Assembly (NCBI GenBank): GCA_027435495.1
Contig: DAHZZC010000236.1
Coordinates: 1 to 7,649, forward strand
Source of the DNA: Planctomycetales bacterium
GTDB taxonomy: Bacteria > Planctomycetota > Planctomycetia > Isosphaerales > Isosphaeraceae
Length of the DNA: 7,649 nucleotides
Direction: 5' to 3'
Part shown: positions 1 through 6,262 of the stretch, piece by piece
Layout of the letters: each line of letters starts with the position of its first letter
How positions within the stretch are numbered: the stretch's first letter is position 1
Program-made: the position numbers and the translations under genes
The notes under the pieces: model-generated
Told to the model about the DNA's origin: nothing
Databases searched by the model: none
The model's input: the letters and a program-made list of their open reading frames with translations, nothing else

Positions 1-411
1 CCGGAGATGACGGCACTGCTCGGTGGGCTCCGCGTTCTAGGCGTGAATGTCGGCGGCTCTCGGCACGGTGTCTTCACCGATCGACCCGGGACGCTCACCA
101 ACGACTTCTTCACCAATCTGCTCGACATGGGAACCGAGTGGCGGCCCTCTGGCAGCGAGGAGCAAGTCTTTGAGGGCCGCGATCGGAAGTCGGGGAAGGT
201 CCGGTGGACTGGGACCCGGGTCGACCTGGTCTTCGGCTCGAACTCGCAGCTCCGGGCGATCGCCGAGGTCTACGCCTCGGACGACGGCCGGGCGAAGTTC
301 ATCGACGACTTCGCCGCCGCCTGGGCGAGGGTGATGGACCTCGATCGATTTGACCTCGATCCCGTCCTGAGCGAGGGTTCGAAGGCCGTGGCCCGGGCGC
401 ATCGAAACTGA
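1..411 (+). CDS. katG: Catalase-peroxidase KatG, C-terminal fragment (5' end outside window)
   Basis: This is the last 136 codons of a bifunctional heme catalase-peroxidase, which breaks down hydrogen peroxide by catalase and peroxidase reactions. The reading frame is open from base 1 (Pro-Glu-Met-Thr...), so the gene is cut by the window edge; the ATG at 7 is an internal Met, not a start. Family KatG proteins are about 720-750 residues, so only the end of the C-terminal domain is visible. Diagnostic stretches are LRVLGVNVGGSRHGVFTDR, GTLTNDFFTNLLDMGTEW, FEGRDRKSGKVRWTGTRVDL, VFGSNSQLRAIAEVYASDD and the terminal VMDLDRFDL, all typical of KatG C-termini. The active-site Trp-Tyr-Met adduct and heme ligands lie in the missing N-terminal part and cannot be checked. 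A TGA stop is followed by a strong terminator. It converges on the PilZ gene. The family call is very secure. Confidence 0.96.
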   Translation, partial: PEMTALLGGLRVLGVNVGGSRHGVFTDRPGTLTNDFFTNLLDMGTEWRPSGSEEQVFEGRDRKSGKVRWTGTRVDLVFGSNSQLRAIAEVYASDDGRAKFIDDFAAAWARVMDLDRFDLDPVLSEGSKAVARAHRN

Positions 412-416
412 ACCGT

Positions 417-434
417 CGCCGACGATCGTCGGCG
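417..434. repeat. Perfect 18-bp palindrome just after katG
   Basis: The 18 bases from 417 to 434 read identically on both strands and are centred on GATC (core CCGACGATCGTCGG). The palindrome lies 5 nt past the katG stop and directly before the terminator hairpin. Its own hairpin would need to open a loop of about 4 nt. It could add mRNA 3'-end structure or be a protein site, or it may simply reflect the high frequency of CGATCG in this DNA. The symmetry is directly visible; any function is a guess. Confidence 0.5.
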
Positions 435-439
435 GTACC

Positions 440-487
440 GGACCCGGGCCGAGCCAGGACGCTCGGCGCCGGGTCCGTTTTTCTTTC
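440..487 (+). terminator. Rho-independent terminator of katG
   Basis: A 15-bp GC-rich stem is formed by 440-454 and 461-476, with a single unpaired C at 468 and a 6-nt loop (455-460). The T-rich tract GTTTTTCTTTC at 477-487 follows immediately. It starts 28 nt after the katG stop, in the right orientation for katG. On the minus strand no T-run follows the hairpin, so it probably does not end the convergent PilZ transcript. Confidence 0.9.
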
Positions 488-505
488 GTGCATCGAACCC
501 CGAAA

Positions 506-1192
506 TCAGGACCCTCCGACCGCCCGGTTGAAGAAGTCGGGCGGACACGGCGCGACGAACTCGATGTGCGCGATCCACCGTCCGCCTGGGTCGAACGAGG
601 CCATCAGCAGCCGCCCCTCGACCGGGGTGACCGCCTCGCCAGCGGACTCGAGCCGGAGCCAGATCGAGATCCCCGAAGGTGGAAGGATGTCCCCACGGAA
701 GGCAGCGCCCCCCATGCAAAGATTCAGGAGATCCCCGCCGACCGACCTTTCACCCTCCCGCTCGCGCCAGGAAAGGCTGGCCCGAGATTCTCGAACCGGG
801 TAGCGCTTCCAGAGCCGGCGTTCCCGGCGGGCAGCGATGAACGGGCCGAGTGGGACCCACTGGGCGAACCGGAGCTTAACGACGCGCCGGCCCGAGGGGA
901 CGGACCAGATCTCGACAACCTGGGCCTCGATCGGCTCGGGCGAGGCCGTCTCGCGCGGGAGGATTAGCCGGAGCGACTCACCGACCCTCGGCGAGCGATC
1001 GGCGAGCACCGAGGAGCCCGCGCCGCTGAGCTTCAGGATCACGACCCGGCTCGAAACGTCTTGCTCCTCAGACCGCCACAGGATCTCCGCCTCAATCGCG
1101 TCGAGTGGGACCTCGAACGCGGCTCGATCGTCGGGCGATCGGGCAGGCTGCGATCCGGATGACTCGGAATTCGTGGTATCGGGCTCGCTCAT
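506..1192 (-). CDS. PilZ-domain protein with two PilZ-like lobes (probable c-di-GMP-responsive protein)
   Basis: A soluble protein of 228 residues with no signal peptide or membrane segment, hence cytoplasmic. The C-terminal half looks like a PilZ domain, the c-di-GMP-binding beta-barrel. RLWKR at residues 126-130 fits the RxxxR arm, and NLCMGG at 157-162 fits the (D/N)xSxxG motif, with Cys in place of the usual Ser. The N-terminal half (about 29-118) has similar spacing of strands and a degenerate 'LSGAGSSV' turn but no RxxxR, so it may be a second, non-binding PilZ-like lobe. The first 25 residues are Ser/Asp-rich and probably disordered. ATG at 1192 is preferred because AGGA lies 10 nt upstream; in-frame ATG at 1219 and TTG at 1222 would add 9-10 residues but lack a clear ribosome site. 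Target and output are unknown: PilZ proteins act on motility, exopolysaccharide or transcription. Family call moderately secure; c-di-GMP binding is inferred. Confidence 0.75.
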   Translation of the reverse strand: MSEPDTTNSESSGSQPARSPDDRAAFEVPLDAIEAEILWRSEEQDVSSRVVILKLSGAGSSVLADRSPRVGESLRLILPRETASPEPIEAQVVEIWSVPSGRRVVKLRFAQWVPLGPFIAARRERRLWKRYPVRESRASLSWREREGERSVGGDLLNLCMGGAAFRGDILPPSGISIWLRLESAGEAVTPVEGRLLMASFDPGGRWIAHIEFVAPCPPDFFNRAVGGS

Positions 1193-1251
1193 CGGTCTCG
1201 GTTCCTGGAGTCTCGTCATCAAACCGGCATCGCCCGTTGAATCTGAGAAAG

Positions 1252-1289
1252 ATTATGTGTAAGCGAGTTTTCCGAAGGAGCGCGGAAAA
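1252..1289 (-). promoter_or_regulatory. Possible promoter -10 box and adjacent inverted repeat upstream of the PilZ gene
   Basis: Reading the minus strand, CATAAT at 1257-1252 resembles a sigma-70 -10 box, placed 60 nt before the chosen PilZ start. Just upstream is a perfect 7-bp inverted repeat, TTTTCCG (1268-1274) and CGGAAAA (1283-1289), separated by 8 nt. It covers the region where a -35 element would be; no good TTGACA match is present. This arrangement would suit a repressor or activator site. The stretch is locally AT-richer than the surrounding coding DNA. The repeat is certain; the promoter reading is weak. Confidence 0.35.
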
Positions 1290-1347
1290 ATGGTTATGGA
1301 TCGTCCAGGCTTCGGGTCGGTCACGAGTGCTCCAGGAAGTCGGACCG

Positions 1348-2157
1348 CTAAAGACGACCCAGGCCGCGCAGCGTCTCGGCCTTCCAGAGATAGACGTCGA
1401 ACTCGCCCAGCTCGGTGGGGATGATGATGTGCTGGTCGGGTGGGATGTCGGCCATTCGGTGTGCGATCGAGACCACACGCGCGCCCGGCGGGAGCTTGCG
1501 GAGTTGCGGCAGGAGCCGGGCGTTGAGCCTCGGCAGCAGGTAGAGCGTGACGACGGTTGGCCCCTGGCTCAGGTCGAGCTGGAAGAGATCACGACGATCG
1601 ATTGTGACCAACCGCTCCACGCCGTTCTTCCGGACGTTGGCGCGGGAATCCTTGACGCGTTCGGGATCGAGGTCAAACCCAACCGCCTTGCATCCGTAGG
1701 CTTTTGCTGCCGTGATTGGGATACGTCCGTCGCCGCAGCCGAGGTCCCAGACGACGTCCCGGGCGGTCACGCCAGCCAGACGGAGCGCCGCGTCGACGAC
1801 CGACTGGGGAGTTGGTTCGTATTCGACGTCACCGATCGGCCGGCGGCCGGGTTCGCGGAGGTCAATCGATTCGAAGTCGCCGGGTCGGACGTTGACCCGC
1901 TCGGTGACGGTTTTCGGGCCGTCTGGACCGGTGATGATCGCCTGGATAGTGTAGGTGTACTGGCCAGGCGGCATGGGCGGCGAGACGAACCTGCGCATCG
2001 GCCCGTCCCGGGCGACCTCTCGCCCCTCGATCAGGAGCGGGGCGCCTTCGGGCCAGTAGACCTCAATCGTGATCGTCCGACGGTCCCCCTGCCCGATCGA
2101 GAGGGCTGGGACCAGGCCGACGAGCAGGGACGCCGCCACGATCGCCTTGCGTTGCAT
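1348..2157 (-). CDS. Exported TIGR03000 domain fused to class I SAM-dependent methyltransferase
   Basis: A 269-residue protein in three parts. Residues 1-23 are a signal peptide (basic QRK, then a hydrophobic stretch ending near ALSIGQG). Residues about 28-100 match TIGR03000, a small planctomycete beta-domain, with RRFVSPPMPPGQYTYTI, a VTERVNVRPGD-like end and the central 'IEG' turn. Residues about 112-262 are a Rossmann methyltransferase: the lead-in YEPTPQSVVDAALRLA, SAM motif I DLGCGDGR at 138-145, motif II acidic D162 in FDLD, and the strand VVTLYLLPRLN. Similar exported methyltransferases with 'PTPxxVVxxML' lead-ins are common in environmental bacteria; their substrate is not known to me. 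The ATG at 2157 is chosen because GGTGA lies just upstream; a TTG at 2169 adds four residues. Stop is TAG. It lies 80 nt after the repeat-protein gene, possibly the same transcript. How SAM would be available outside the cytoplasm is unexplained. Confidence 0.85.
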   Translation of the reverse strand: MQRKAIVAASLLVGLVPALSIGQGDRRTITIEVYWPEGAPLLIEGREVARDGPMRRFVSPPMPPGQYTYTIQAIITGPDGPKTVTERVNVRPGDFESIDLREPGRRPIGDVEYEPTPQSVVDAALRLAGVTARDVVWDLGCGDGRIPITAAKAYGCKAVGFDLDPERVKDSRANVRKNGVERLVTIDRRDLFQLDLSQGPTVVTLYLLPRLNARLLPQLRKLPPGARVVSIAHRMADIPPDQHIIIPTELGEFDVYLWKAETLRGLGRL

Positions 2158-2237
2158 CGAGGTCACCAAGGGACCGCCGAAAGGATCAGATCAAGGGAGT
2201 GCCCGGCCTCGGCGATCCGGCCGGCCCCGCCGATCGG

Positions 2238-2726
2238 TCAGGGGAATCGGCCCTGGAGCTTCCCGCTCTCGTCGTAGGTCCGGATCAGGGCGCCGAGGTC
2301 CTTGGGGACGCCGAGCGTGACCCGCCGGACCCCCTCTCTGTCGTAGAGCTGGAGGACCGGCGATCCGTTCTCGATGCCGAGCGTCAGCCGCCCCTTCGCC
2401 CGCGTCGACTCGGAGATCGCCAGGACCGGCCGGCTGTCCCCGGCGATGTCCAGCGTGAGCCGGGAGTGCCCCTCCGGATCGCGGAACGTCATGTCGGGGA
2501 CGCCCGGGACTGCCGTCAGGACGATCCGCTCCCGGCCGTCCGACTGAACGATCCTGAGGGTCTCGACGCTCAACTCGCGGGCCGCCGGCGCGGCCATCGC
2601 GCCCGCGACGGCCACGATCGCCGCCGAGAGGGCCGCGACGCCCGCGACCCGCCACCGGCGCAGCTCCCGCTCCATTCGTTCGACCCGGCCCCGCAGTTCC
2701 ACACCGAAATCGTCGATCCCGATCAT
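2238..2726 (-). CDS. Small membrane-anchored protein with beta-type 'DG..R..L' repeats, function unknown
   Basis: I do not recognise a named family. The 162-residue protein starts with a charged, Arg/Glu-rich helical segment (about 10-26, possibly coiled coil), then one hydrophobic span (about 27-46, Ala/Val-rich), then an outward domain. That domain has at least four copies of a short unit, an acidic or small turn followed by R-hydrophobic-T/V-L: DGRERIVLTA (63-72), EGHSRLTLDI (85-94), AKGRLTLGI (110-118) and EGVRRVTLGV (131-140). The spacing of about 21-25 residues suggests a small beta-solenoid or sheet. No catalytic motif is visible. The start is supported by AGGAG and GGAGA upstream of ATG 2726. 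It begins 35 nt after the stop of the TolC-family gene, so co-transcription is likely, which suggests an envelope role. The reading frame is secure; the function is not. Confidence 0.8.
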   Translation of the reverse strand: MIGIDDFGVELRGRVERMERELRRWRVAGVAALSAAIVAVAGAMAAPAARELSVETLRIVQSDGRERIVLTAVPGVPDMTFRDPEGHSRLTLDIAGDSRPVLAISESTRAKGRLTLGIENGSPVLQLYDREGVRRVTLGVPKDLGALIRTYDESGKLQGRFP

Positions 2727-2761
2727 TCTCCGTCTCCTGGTGATCCGCCCCGGCGGCCCGA

Positions 2762-4378
2762 TCAGGGGAGCAGACGACGCCCCGTCGCCGTGTTCAGGCC
2801 CAGCATGCTCAGCCGGTGCCGGACCGCCGTGTCGAGGTATTGCTTCGCCACCTGATTATAATCGAGCACGGCGTTGATGTACGTCACGATGCTCGTCTCC
2901 CCCGATTGATAGAGCAGAAGGGCGTCGTCGCGGATCTCGCGCGCCAGCGGGACGACCTGGTCGCGCAGCTCCTCGACCTCCTGCCGGGTCACCCGATATT
3001 CTTCCAACGCCTTTTCGACGTCCACGAGCACCTGGCGCTGCAGGTCGTGCAGCTCCATCTCGCTCTGGGCGACGTTGATATTCGCCCGGAGGATCCCCCC
3101 CTGGTTCCGGTTGAAGACCGGGAGTGTGACCGTCATCCCGACGGCCCACCCGTAGGTGCTCTTCAGGCCGAACGGCTGGTTGTCCTGAAAGGTGTACGGC
3201 TGATAGAGTAGGTAAACGTCGTTGTAGGCGTTGGCCCTCGCGAGCCGGACGTCGGAGCGGGCCCGGGAGAGCCCCAGCCGGTAGGCGTCGAGGTCTGGCC
3301 GGGACTCCAGCGCGATCCGCTGCAATTCCTCCAGCCCCGGGGGCGGCGGGGCGCCGTCGAAGATGCTCCCCTTCAACTCCAGCCCCCGCGACTCGGCGTT
3401 GCTCAGGTTCATCAGCCCGCCGAGGTCCAGCTTCCCTTTCCTCGAGGAGGCGCGAGCGTCGACCAGTGCCAGCCGGGCCGTCCGGAGTTGGATCCGGACC
3501 CGGTTCCACTCCGCCTCCGTGACCGACCCCCGCCGGAGCAGTTCGCGCGTCCTCGCCTCCAGGCCCGTCAACCCCTTCACGCTGAGCTCGGCGTAGGTCA
3601 GCGTCTGCCGAGAGGCCAGCAGGGCCACGTAGGCCGTATAGACGTCGTCGATCCGCTGCCGGATCGCGTCCTGGTACTGCGCCTCAAGCACCCCCTCGGC
3701 CCGAGCGGCGACCTCGGCTCGCGCCAGCCGCTTGCGCGTGACGTCGATAGGGTATGTCACGTTCAAATCGTATTGCGGCGGCCCGCCGAGATACAGCTTG
3801 TTGTATTGTCCGTAGGGGAAGAGCTGCGCGTCCCAGTAGAAGATCGGGTTGTTCCGGAGGCCCGCCTGGAGCGTGTCGGCCCTCGCCATCGGGATCTCCT
3901 GGAACCTCGCCTTCAGGTCGCGGCTTCGATCGAGCACGATCGCGATCGCCTGGTCGAGCGTCAGTCCGCCGGGAGGTCCGATTTCTTCCGGGTCCGACTG
4001 GATCTCCAGGGGGCCATACAGCGGTGCCGAGGCCGGCCGGACCGGTTGGATATCCGGCGCCGAGATCGCCTGCTGGTTGATCGTCGGCCCGGCCTGGTTC
4101 GCCGGGCTCGCGAGATTCATCGGGATTCCTTTATAGGTCGTCGAACCCGGCCGCCCGTTGAGGATCCCCGACGCCGCCGGCGGGTTGATTGACGAGCCGC
4201 CCCCGCTCCCCGGCTGCGGCCCCAGCATCGAACTCGACGATCCCGGGAGCGGTGGATACTCGGTGCTGATCGTCGGCGTCTGGCAGGGCGCGGGCACGGG
4301 CGTTAGCAACAGGACCAACGCCAGGCCGACCGCCATCCTCGCGGAGAGGTGGCATCGCCCTATCTTGACCATGTTCAT
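2762..4378 (-). CDS. TolC/CzcC-family outer-membrane efflux protein
   Basis: A 538-residue outer-membrane channel protein of the OEP (TolC) superfamily, which normally forms a trimeric barrel-tunnel completing an export pump. Residues 1-33 are a signal peptide with hydrophobic core AVGLALVLLL; Cys32 is not in a proper lipobox (PAPC), so a lipoprotein is unlikely. Residues about 34-138 are a Pro/Gly/Ser/Asn-rich linker, unusually long. The first OEP repeat opens at about 139 with LTLDQAIAIVLDRSRDL and includes the 'AGLRNNPIFYWDAQLFPYG' strand region; the second repeat begins near LQRIALESRPDLDAYRLGL and ends with YNQVAKQYLDTAVRHRLSML. The layout resembles heavy-metal CzcC/CusC proteins. The start at ATG 4378 is supported by GGAG and the following signal peptide; the frame stays open upstream to 4942 but that part runs into the divergent gene. 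No inner-membrane pump or membrane-fusion protein is adjacent, so the exported substrate is unknown. First gene of the minus-strand block. Confidence 0.92.
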   Translation of the reverse strand: MNMVKIGRCHLSARMAVGLALVLLLTPVPAPCQTPTISTEYPPLPGSSSSMLGPQPGSGGGSSINPPAASGILNGRPGSTTYKGIPMNLASPANQAGPTINQQAISAPDIQPVRPASAPLYGPLEIQSDPEEIGPPGGLTLDQAIAIVLDRSRDLKARFQEIPMARADTLQAGLRNNPIFYWDAQLFPYGQYNKLYLGGPPQYDLNVTYPIDVTRKRLARAEVAARAEGVLEAQYQDAIRQRIDDVYTAYVALLASRQTLTYAELSVKGLTGLEARTRELLRRGSVTEAEWNRVRIQLRTARLALVDARASSRKGKLDLGGLMNLSNAESRGLELKGSIFDGAPPPPGLEELQRIALESRPDLDAYRLGLSRARSDVRLARANAYNDVYLLYQPYTFQDNQPFGLKSTYGWAVGMTVTLPVFNRNQGGILRANINVAQSEMELHDLQRQVLVDVEKALEEYRVTRQEVEELRDQVVPLAREIRDDALLLYQSGETSIVTYINAVLDYNQVAKQYLDTAVRHRLSMLGLNTATGRRLLP

Positions 4379-4661
4379 CAGATTCTCCAGGGGACGCACA
4401 CGTCCGCTGACCTGAACACGCCGAGCATCGCCCGATTTGCCCCTCTTTCCGTCCTCATCCCCCGCCGGTCGCCTAGAACTCCGGATCGGTGCGATCGGTA
4501 CAATCTCTATCGCTCGACCCGGGATCGGGCTTGAGGATTCCTGCCGCGCCGCCCCTGCATTCAAGGAATGCGTGTCGACGTTCCGAAGAACTGGGTGCCG
4601 GCGGGAGGCGATCGGAGCCCAGGCAGTCGACCCGGGCGGGCCCAGGACGGCGGAGGGAGCG
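4379..4661. promoter_or_regulatory. Divergent intergenic region between the TolC-family gene and the tandem paralogues
   Basis: These 283 bases separate two genes read in opposite directions and must hold both promoters. Candidates, all weak: on the plus strand TACAAT at 4499-4504, a one-mismatch -10 box without a convincing -35; overlapping it, a 9-bp tandem repeat GATCGGTGC/GATCGGTAC at 4484-4501; and a 6-bp inverted repeat GCATTC-AAG-GAATGC at 4557-4571. A good ribosome site GGAGGG (4652-4657) precedes the GTG at 4662, and GGAG precedes the ATG at 4378 on the other strand. No gene is supported here, although one plus-strand frame is open. Confidence 0.5.
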
Positions 4662-5399
4662 GTGCGAGAGAGTCGACGCCCGAAGATTCGATCGCGATCG
4701 GCCCGGCCGGGCCTGGAGGGCCTGGAATCGCGGGCCTTGCCGTCGCACCTGGCGGCGACCTCAGCGGCGGCCGAGATGCACCAGAGGTTCGCGCAGGCCC
4801 CGTCGAACGGCTCGATCCCGAACAACGCGCCCAACCAGTTGATCACACCGACCGGCGTGCCGACGCGCCGGGAGTCGCGGCGGGAAAACTTCCAGGCGAC
4901 GTTCGTCGGCGAGTACACCATCGGGCCGGGCCGGTTCAGCACCGAGGCCGCCGACTTTTACTTCCGCGGCGTTGGCCGCGACACCCAGGTCCTCAACGCC
5001 GACATCCAGCTCCGGGTGGTTCGGCCGAGCAACCCGTCTCAGGACTCCACCGGGATCCTCTCGATCTTCGACCGGAATATCGACTCCAATAGCGTCCTGG
5101 GCTACGACGTCTACGCGACCCCCACCCAGCTCGACGCCCTGGGTCGCCCGACGAAGCTGGCCCTCTACGCGCTCGACACGAACATCTCGGCCGGGCTCTA
5201 CGTCGACGGCCAGTCGCAGGGGACCATGACGATCCATTACGGCAAGGTCCCGGCGTCGAGCCGCCCTCCGCATTACTCGCCCCCCGGCCGGACGCTGCCC
5301 GGCGTCCTCAGCCAGGGGACCGCGAGCATCACGATTCACGCGCAACTCTACACCTGGCAGTCGGCGTTCAACCTCCGGAACGTCTCGTACAACCCGTGA
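4662..5399 (+). CDS. Unknown planctomycete secreted-type protein, tandem paralogue A
   Basis: A 245-residue protein of no family I recognise. Its N-terminus is strongly basic (RESRRPKIRSRSAR) and is followed at residues 18-27 by LEGLESRALP, the planctomycete N-terminal motif (Planc_extracel-like, 'LExLExR-L') found on predicted extracellular proteins. No strong hydrophobic signal follows. The core (about residue 60 on) is rich in beta-type and Gly/Asn/Asp sequence: YTIGPGRF, EAADFYFRG, DRNIDSNSVLGYDVYA, LGRPTKLALYALDTNIS, TMTIHYGKVP and the C-terminal SQGTASITIHAQLY and LRNVSYNP. No catalytic triad, metal site or cysteine pair is apparent. GTG at 4662 is chosen as start because GGAGGG lies 5 nt upstream and the resulting N-terminus aligns with that of paralogue B; the frame is open further upstream but without a ribosome site. 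First of a likely two-gene unit, 31 nt before B. Possible roles such as carbohydrate-binding or surface protein are speculation. Confidence 0.8.
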   Translation: MRESRRPKIRSRSARPGLEGLESRALPSHLAATSAAAEMHQRFAQAPSNGSIPNNAPNQLITPTGVPTRRESRRENFQATFVGEYTIGPGRFSTEAADFYFRGVGRDTQVLNADIQLRVVRPSNPSQDSTGILSIFDRNIDSNSVLGYDVYATPTQLDALGRPTKLALYALDTNISAGLYVDGQSQGTMTIHYGKVPASSRPPHYSPPGRTLPGVLSQGTASITIHAQLYTWQSAFNLRNVSYNP

Positions 5400-5430
5400 G
5401 GCGATCGCGGGCGGGGCGGGGGGAGATCGG

Positions 5431-6213
5431 GTGGCCCGCGATCGGAGGGGAATCGGGATGCGGAGTCGAGCGATCCGGCCGGCGGCAGAGAGCCTCGAGC
5501 CCCGGCGACTGCCGGCGTCGATGGCGTTGATCGGCCTAGCGATGCAGGAGCAGTCGCAGTCCCGGGCCGCCTCCCGGCTCCTTGGCGGCCTGACGCTCCA
5601 GTCGCCACCTTTCACCGCCACGCCAGCCAACGGCACCCTGCCCGACGGCCAGGTCAACCAGGTGCTGACGCCGACCGGCATGCCGACGGCGGCCGAATCC
5701 CGGCGCGAGACCTACCACGCGAGCTACGTTGGCCAGTACACTCTCGGGCCGGGGCGATTCAGTAGCGAGGCCGCGAACTTCTACTTCCGGGGCGCCGGCC
5801 GGACCAGCCAGGTCCTCCACTCCGACATCCAGATGCGGATCATCGACCCGTCCACGCCCGGCGCCCCCTCCACTGGCGTCGCTGTCCTGCTGGATCGGAA
5901 CATCGACTCGAACTCCGACCTCGGCCTGGACGTCTATGCGAATCCCCAGCAGGTCGATCGCCTGGGCCGGCCGACAGTCCTCCAGATCTACGCGCTCGAC
6001 GTGAACGTCTCGGCCGGGAACTACGTGGAAGGCCTGGCGCAGGGGACGATCACGATCCATTACGGCAAGGTTCCCCCGACACCGCACTTCGCCCCGAGCA
6101 GCCACGCCCTCCCCGGCGCCCGGAGCCAGGGGACTGCCAGCATCAGCATCAATGCCCAGCTCTACGGAATGCAGGCGGCGTTCGCTCTGCGCAACGTCGA
6201 TTACAACCCCTGA
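5431..6213 (+). CDS. Unknown planctomycete secreted-type protein, tandem paralogue B
   Basis: A 260-residue relative of the preceding gene, about 60-65% identical over the roughly 180-residue core by hand alignment. Fully kept blocks include DRNIDSNS, LGRPT, SAG, TIHYGKVP, SQGTASI, AQLY, LRNV and the terminal YNP. The N-terminal RSRAIRPAAESLEPRRLP aligns without gaps to RSRSARPGLEGLESRALP of A, giving the same planctomycete motif. Between motif and core it has an extra Gln/Ser/Ala-rich stretch of about 16 residues. GTG 5431 is preferred: GGAG lies 5 nt upstream and the N-terminus then matches A in length; ATG 5458, with GGAGGGG upstream, is a good alternative giving 251 residues. It follows A after 31 nt, so co-transcription is likely. 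Divergence is spread over the whole length, so the duplication is not recent. Function unknown; a secreted or surface location is inferred from the motif only. Confidence 0.82.
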   Translation: MARDRRGIGMRSRAIRPAAESLEPRRLPASMALIGLAMQEQSQSRAASRLLGGLTLQSPPFTATPANGTLPDGQVNQVLTPTGMPTAAESRRETYHASYVGQYTLGPGRFSSEAANFYFRGAGRTSQVLHSDIQMRIIDPSTPGAPSTGVAVLLDRNIDSNSDLGLDVYANPQQVDRLGRPTVLQIYALDVNVSAGNYVEGLAQGTITIHYGKVPPTPHFAPSSHALPGARSQGTASISINAQLYGMQAAFALRNVDYNP

Positions 6214-6262
6214 CCCCGTGCGACGGTCCCGGTTGGGAACGGTCCGGCGAAACCCTCGAGCC

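Noticed and set aside
1268..1289. Terminator for the methyltransferase gene
   Set aside because: The stem is only 7 bp with T and A runs inside the arms in the wrong order (T-run 5', A-run 3' on either strand); no T-run follows it.
1105..2277. Long plus-strand open frame (390 codons) across the methyltransferase
   Set aside because: It is antisense to the methyltransferase with clear SAM motifs; its translation is low-complexity Arg/Asp/Gly-rich with no family signature.
4437..4661. N-terminal extension of paralogue A
   Set aside because: The sequence has no match in paralogue B, and the ribosome site before GTG 4662 plus alignment of the two N-termini favour the shorter form.
4379..4942. 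N-terminal extension of the TolC-family frame
   Set aside because: The extra 188 codons overlap the divergent paralogue gene and lie before a good ribosome site and signal peptide at 4378.
4761..5681. Minus-strand open frame (306 codons) opposite the tandem paralogues
   Set aside because: It is an antisense shadow: it mirrors the duplicated coding strand and has no independent motif or ribosome site.
6214..6262. Possible terminator after paralogue B
   Set aside because: Only weak, interrupted pairing around GGTCCCGGTTGGGAACGG and no T-run, so it was not called.
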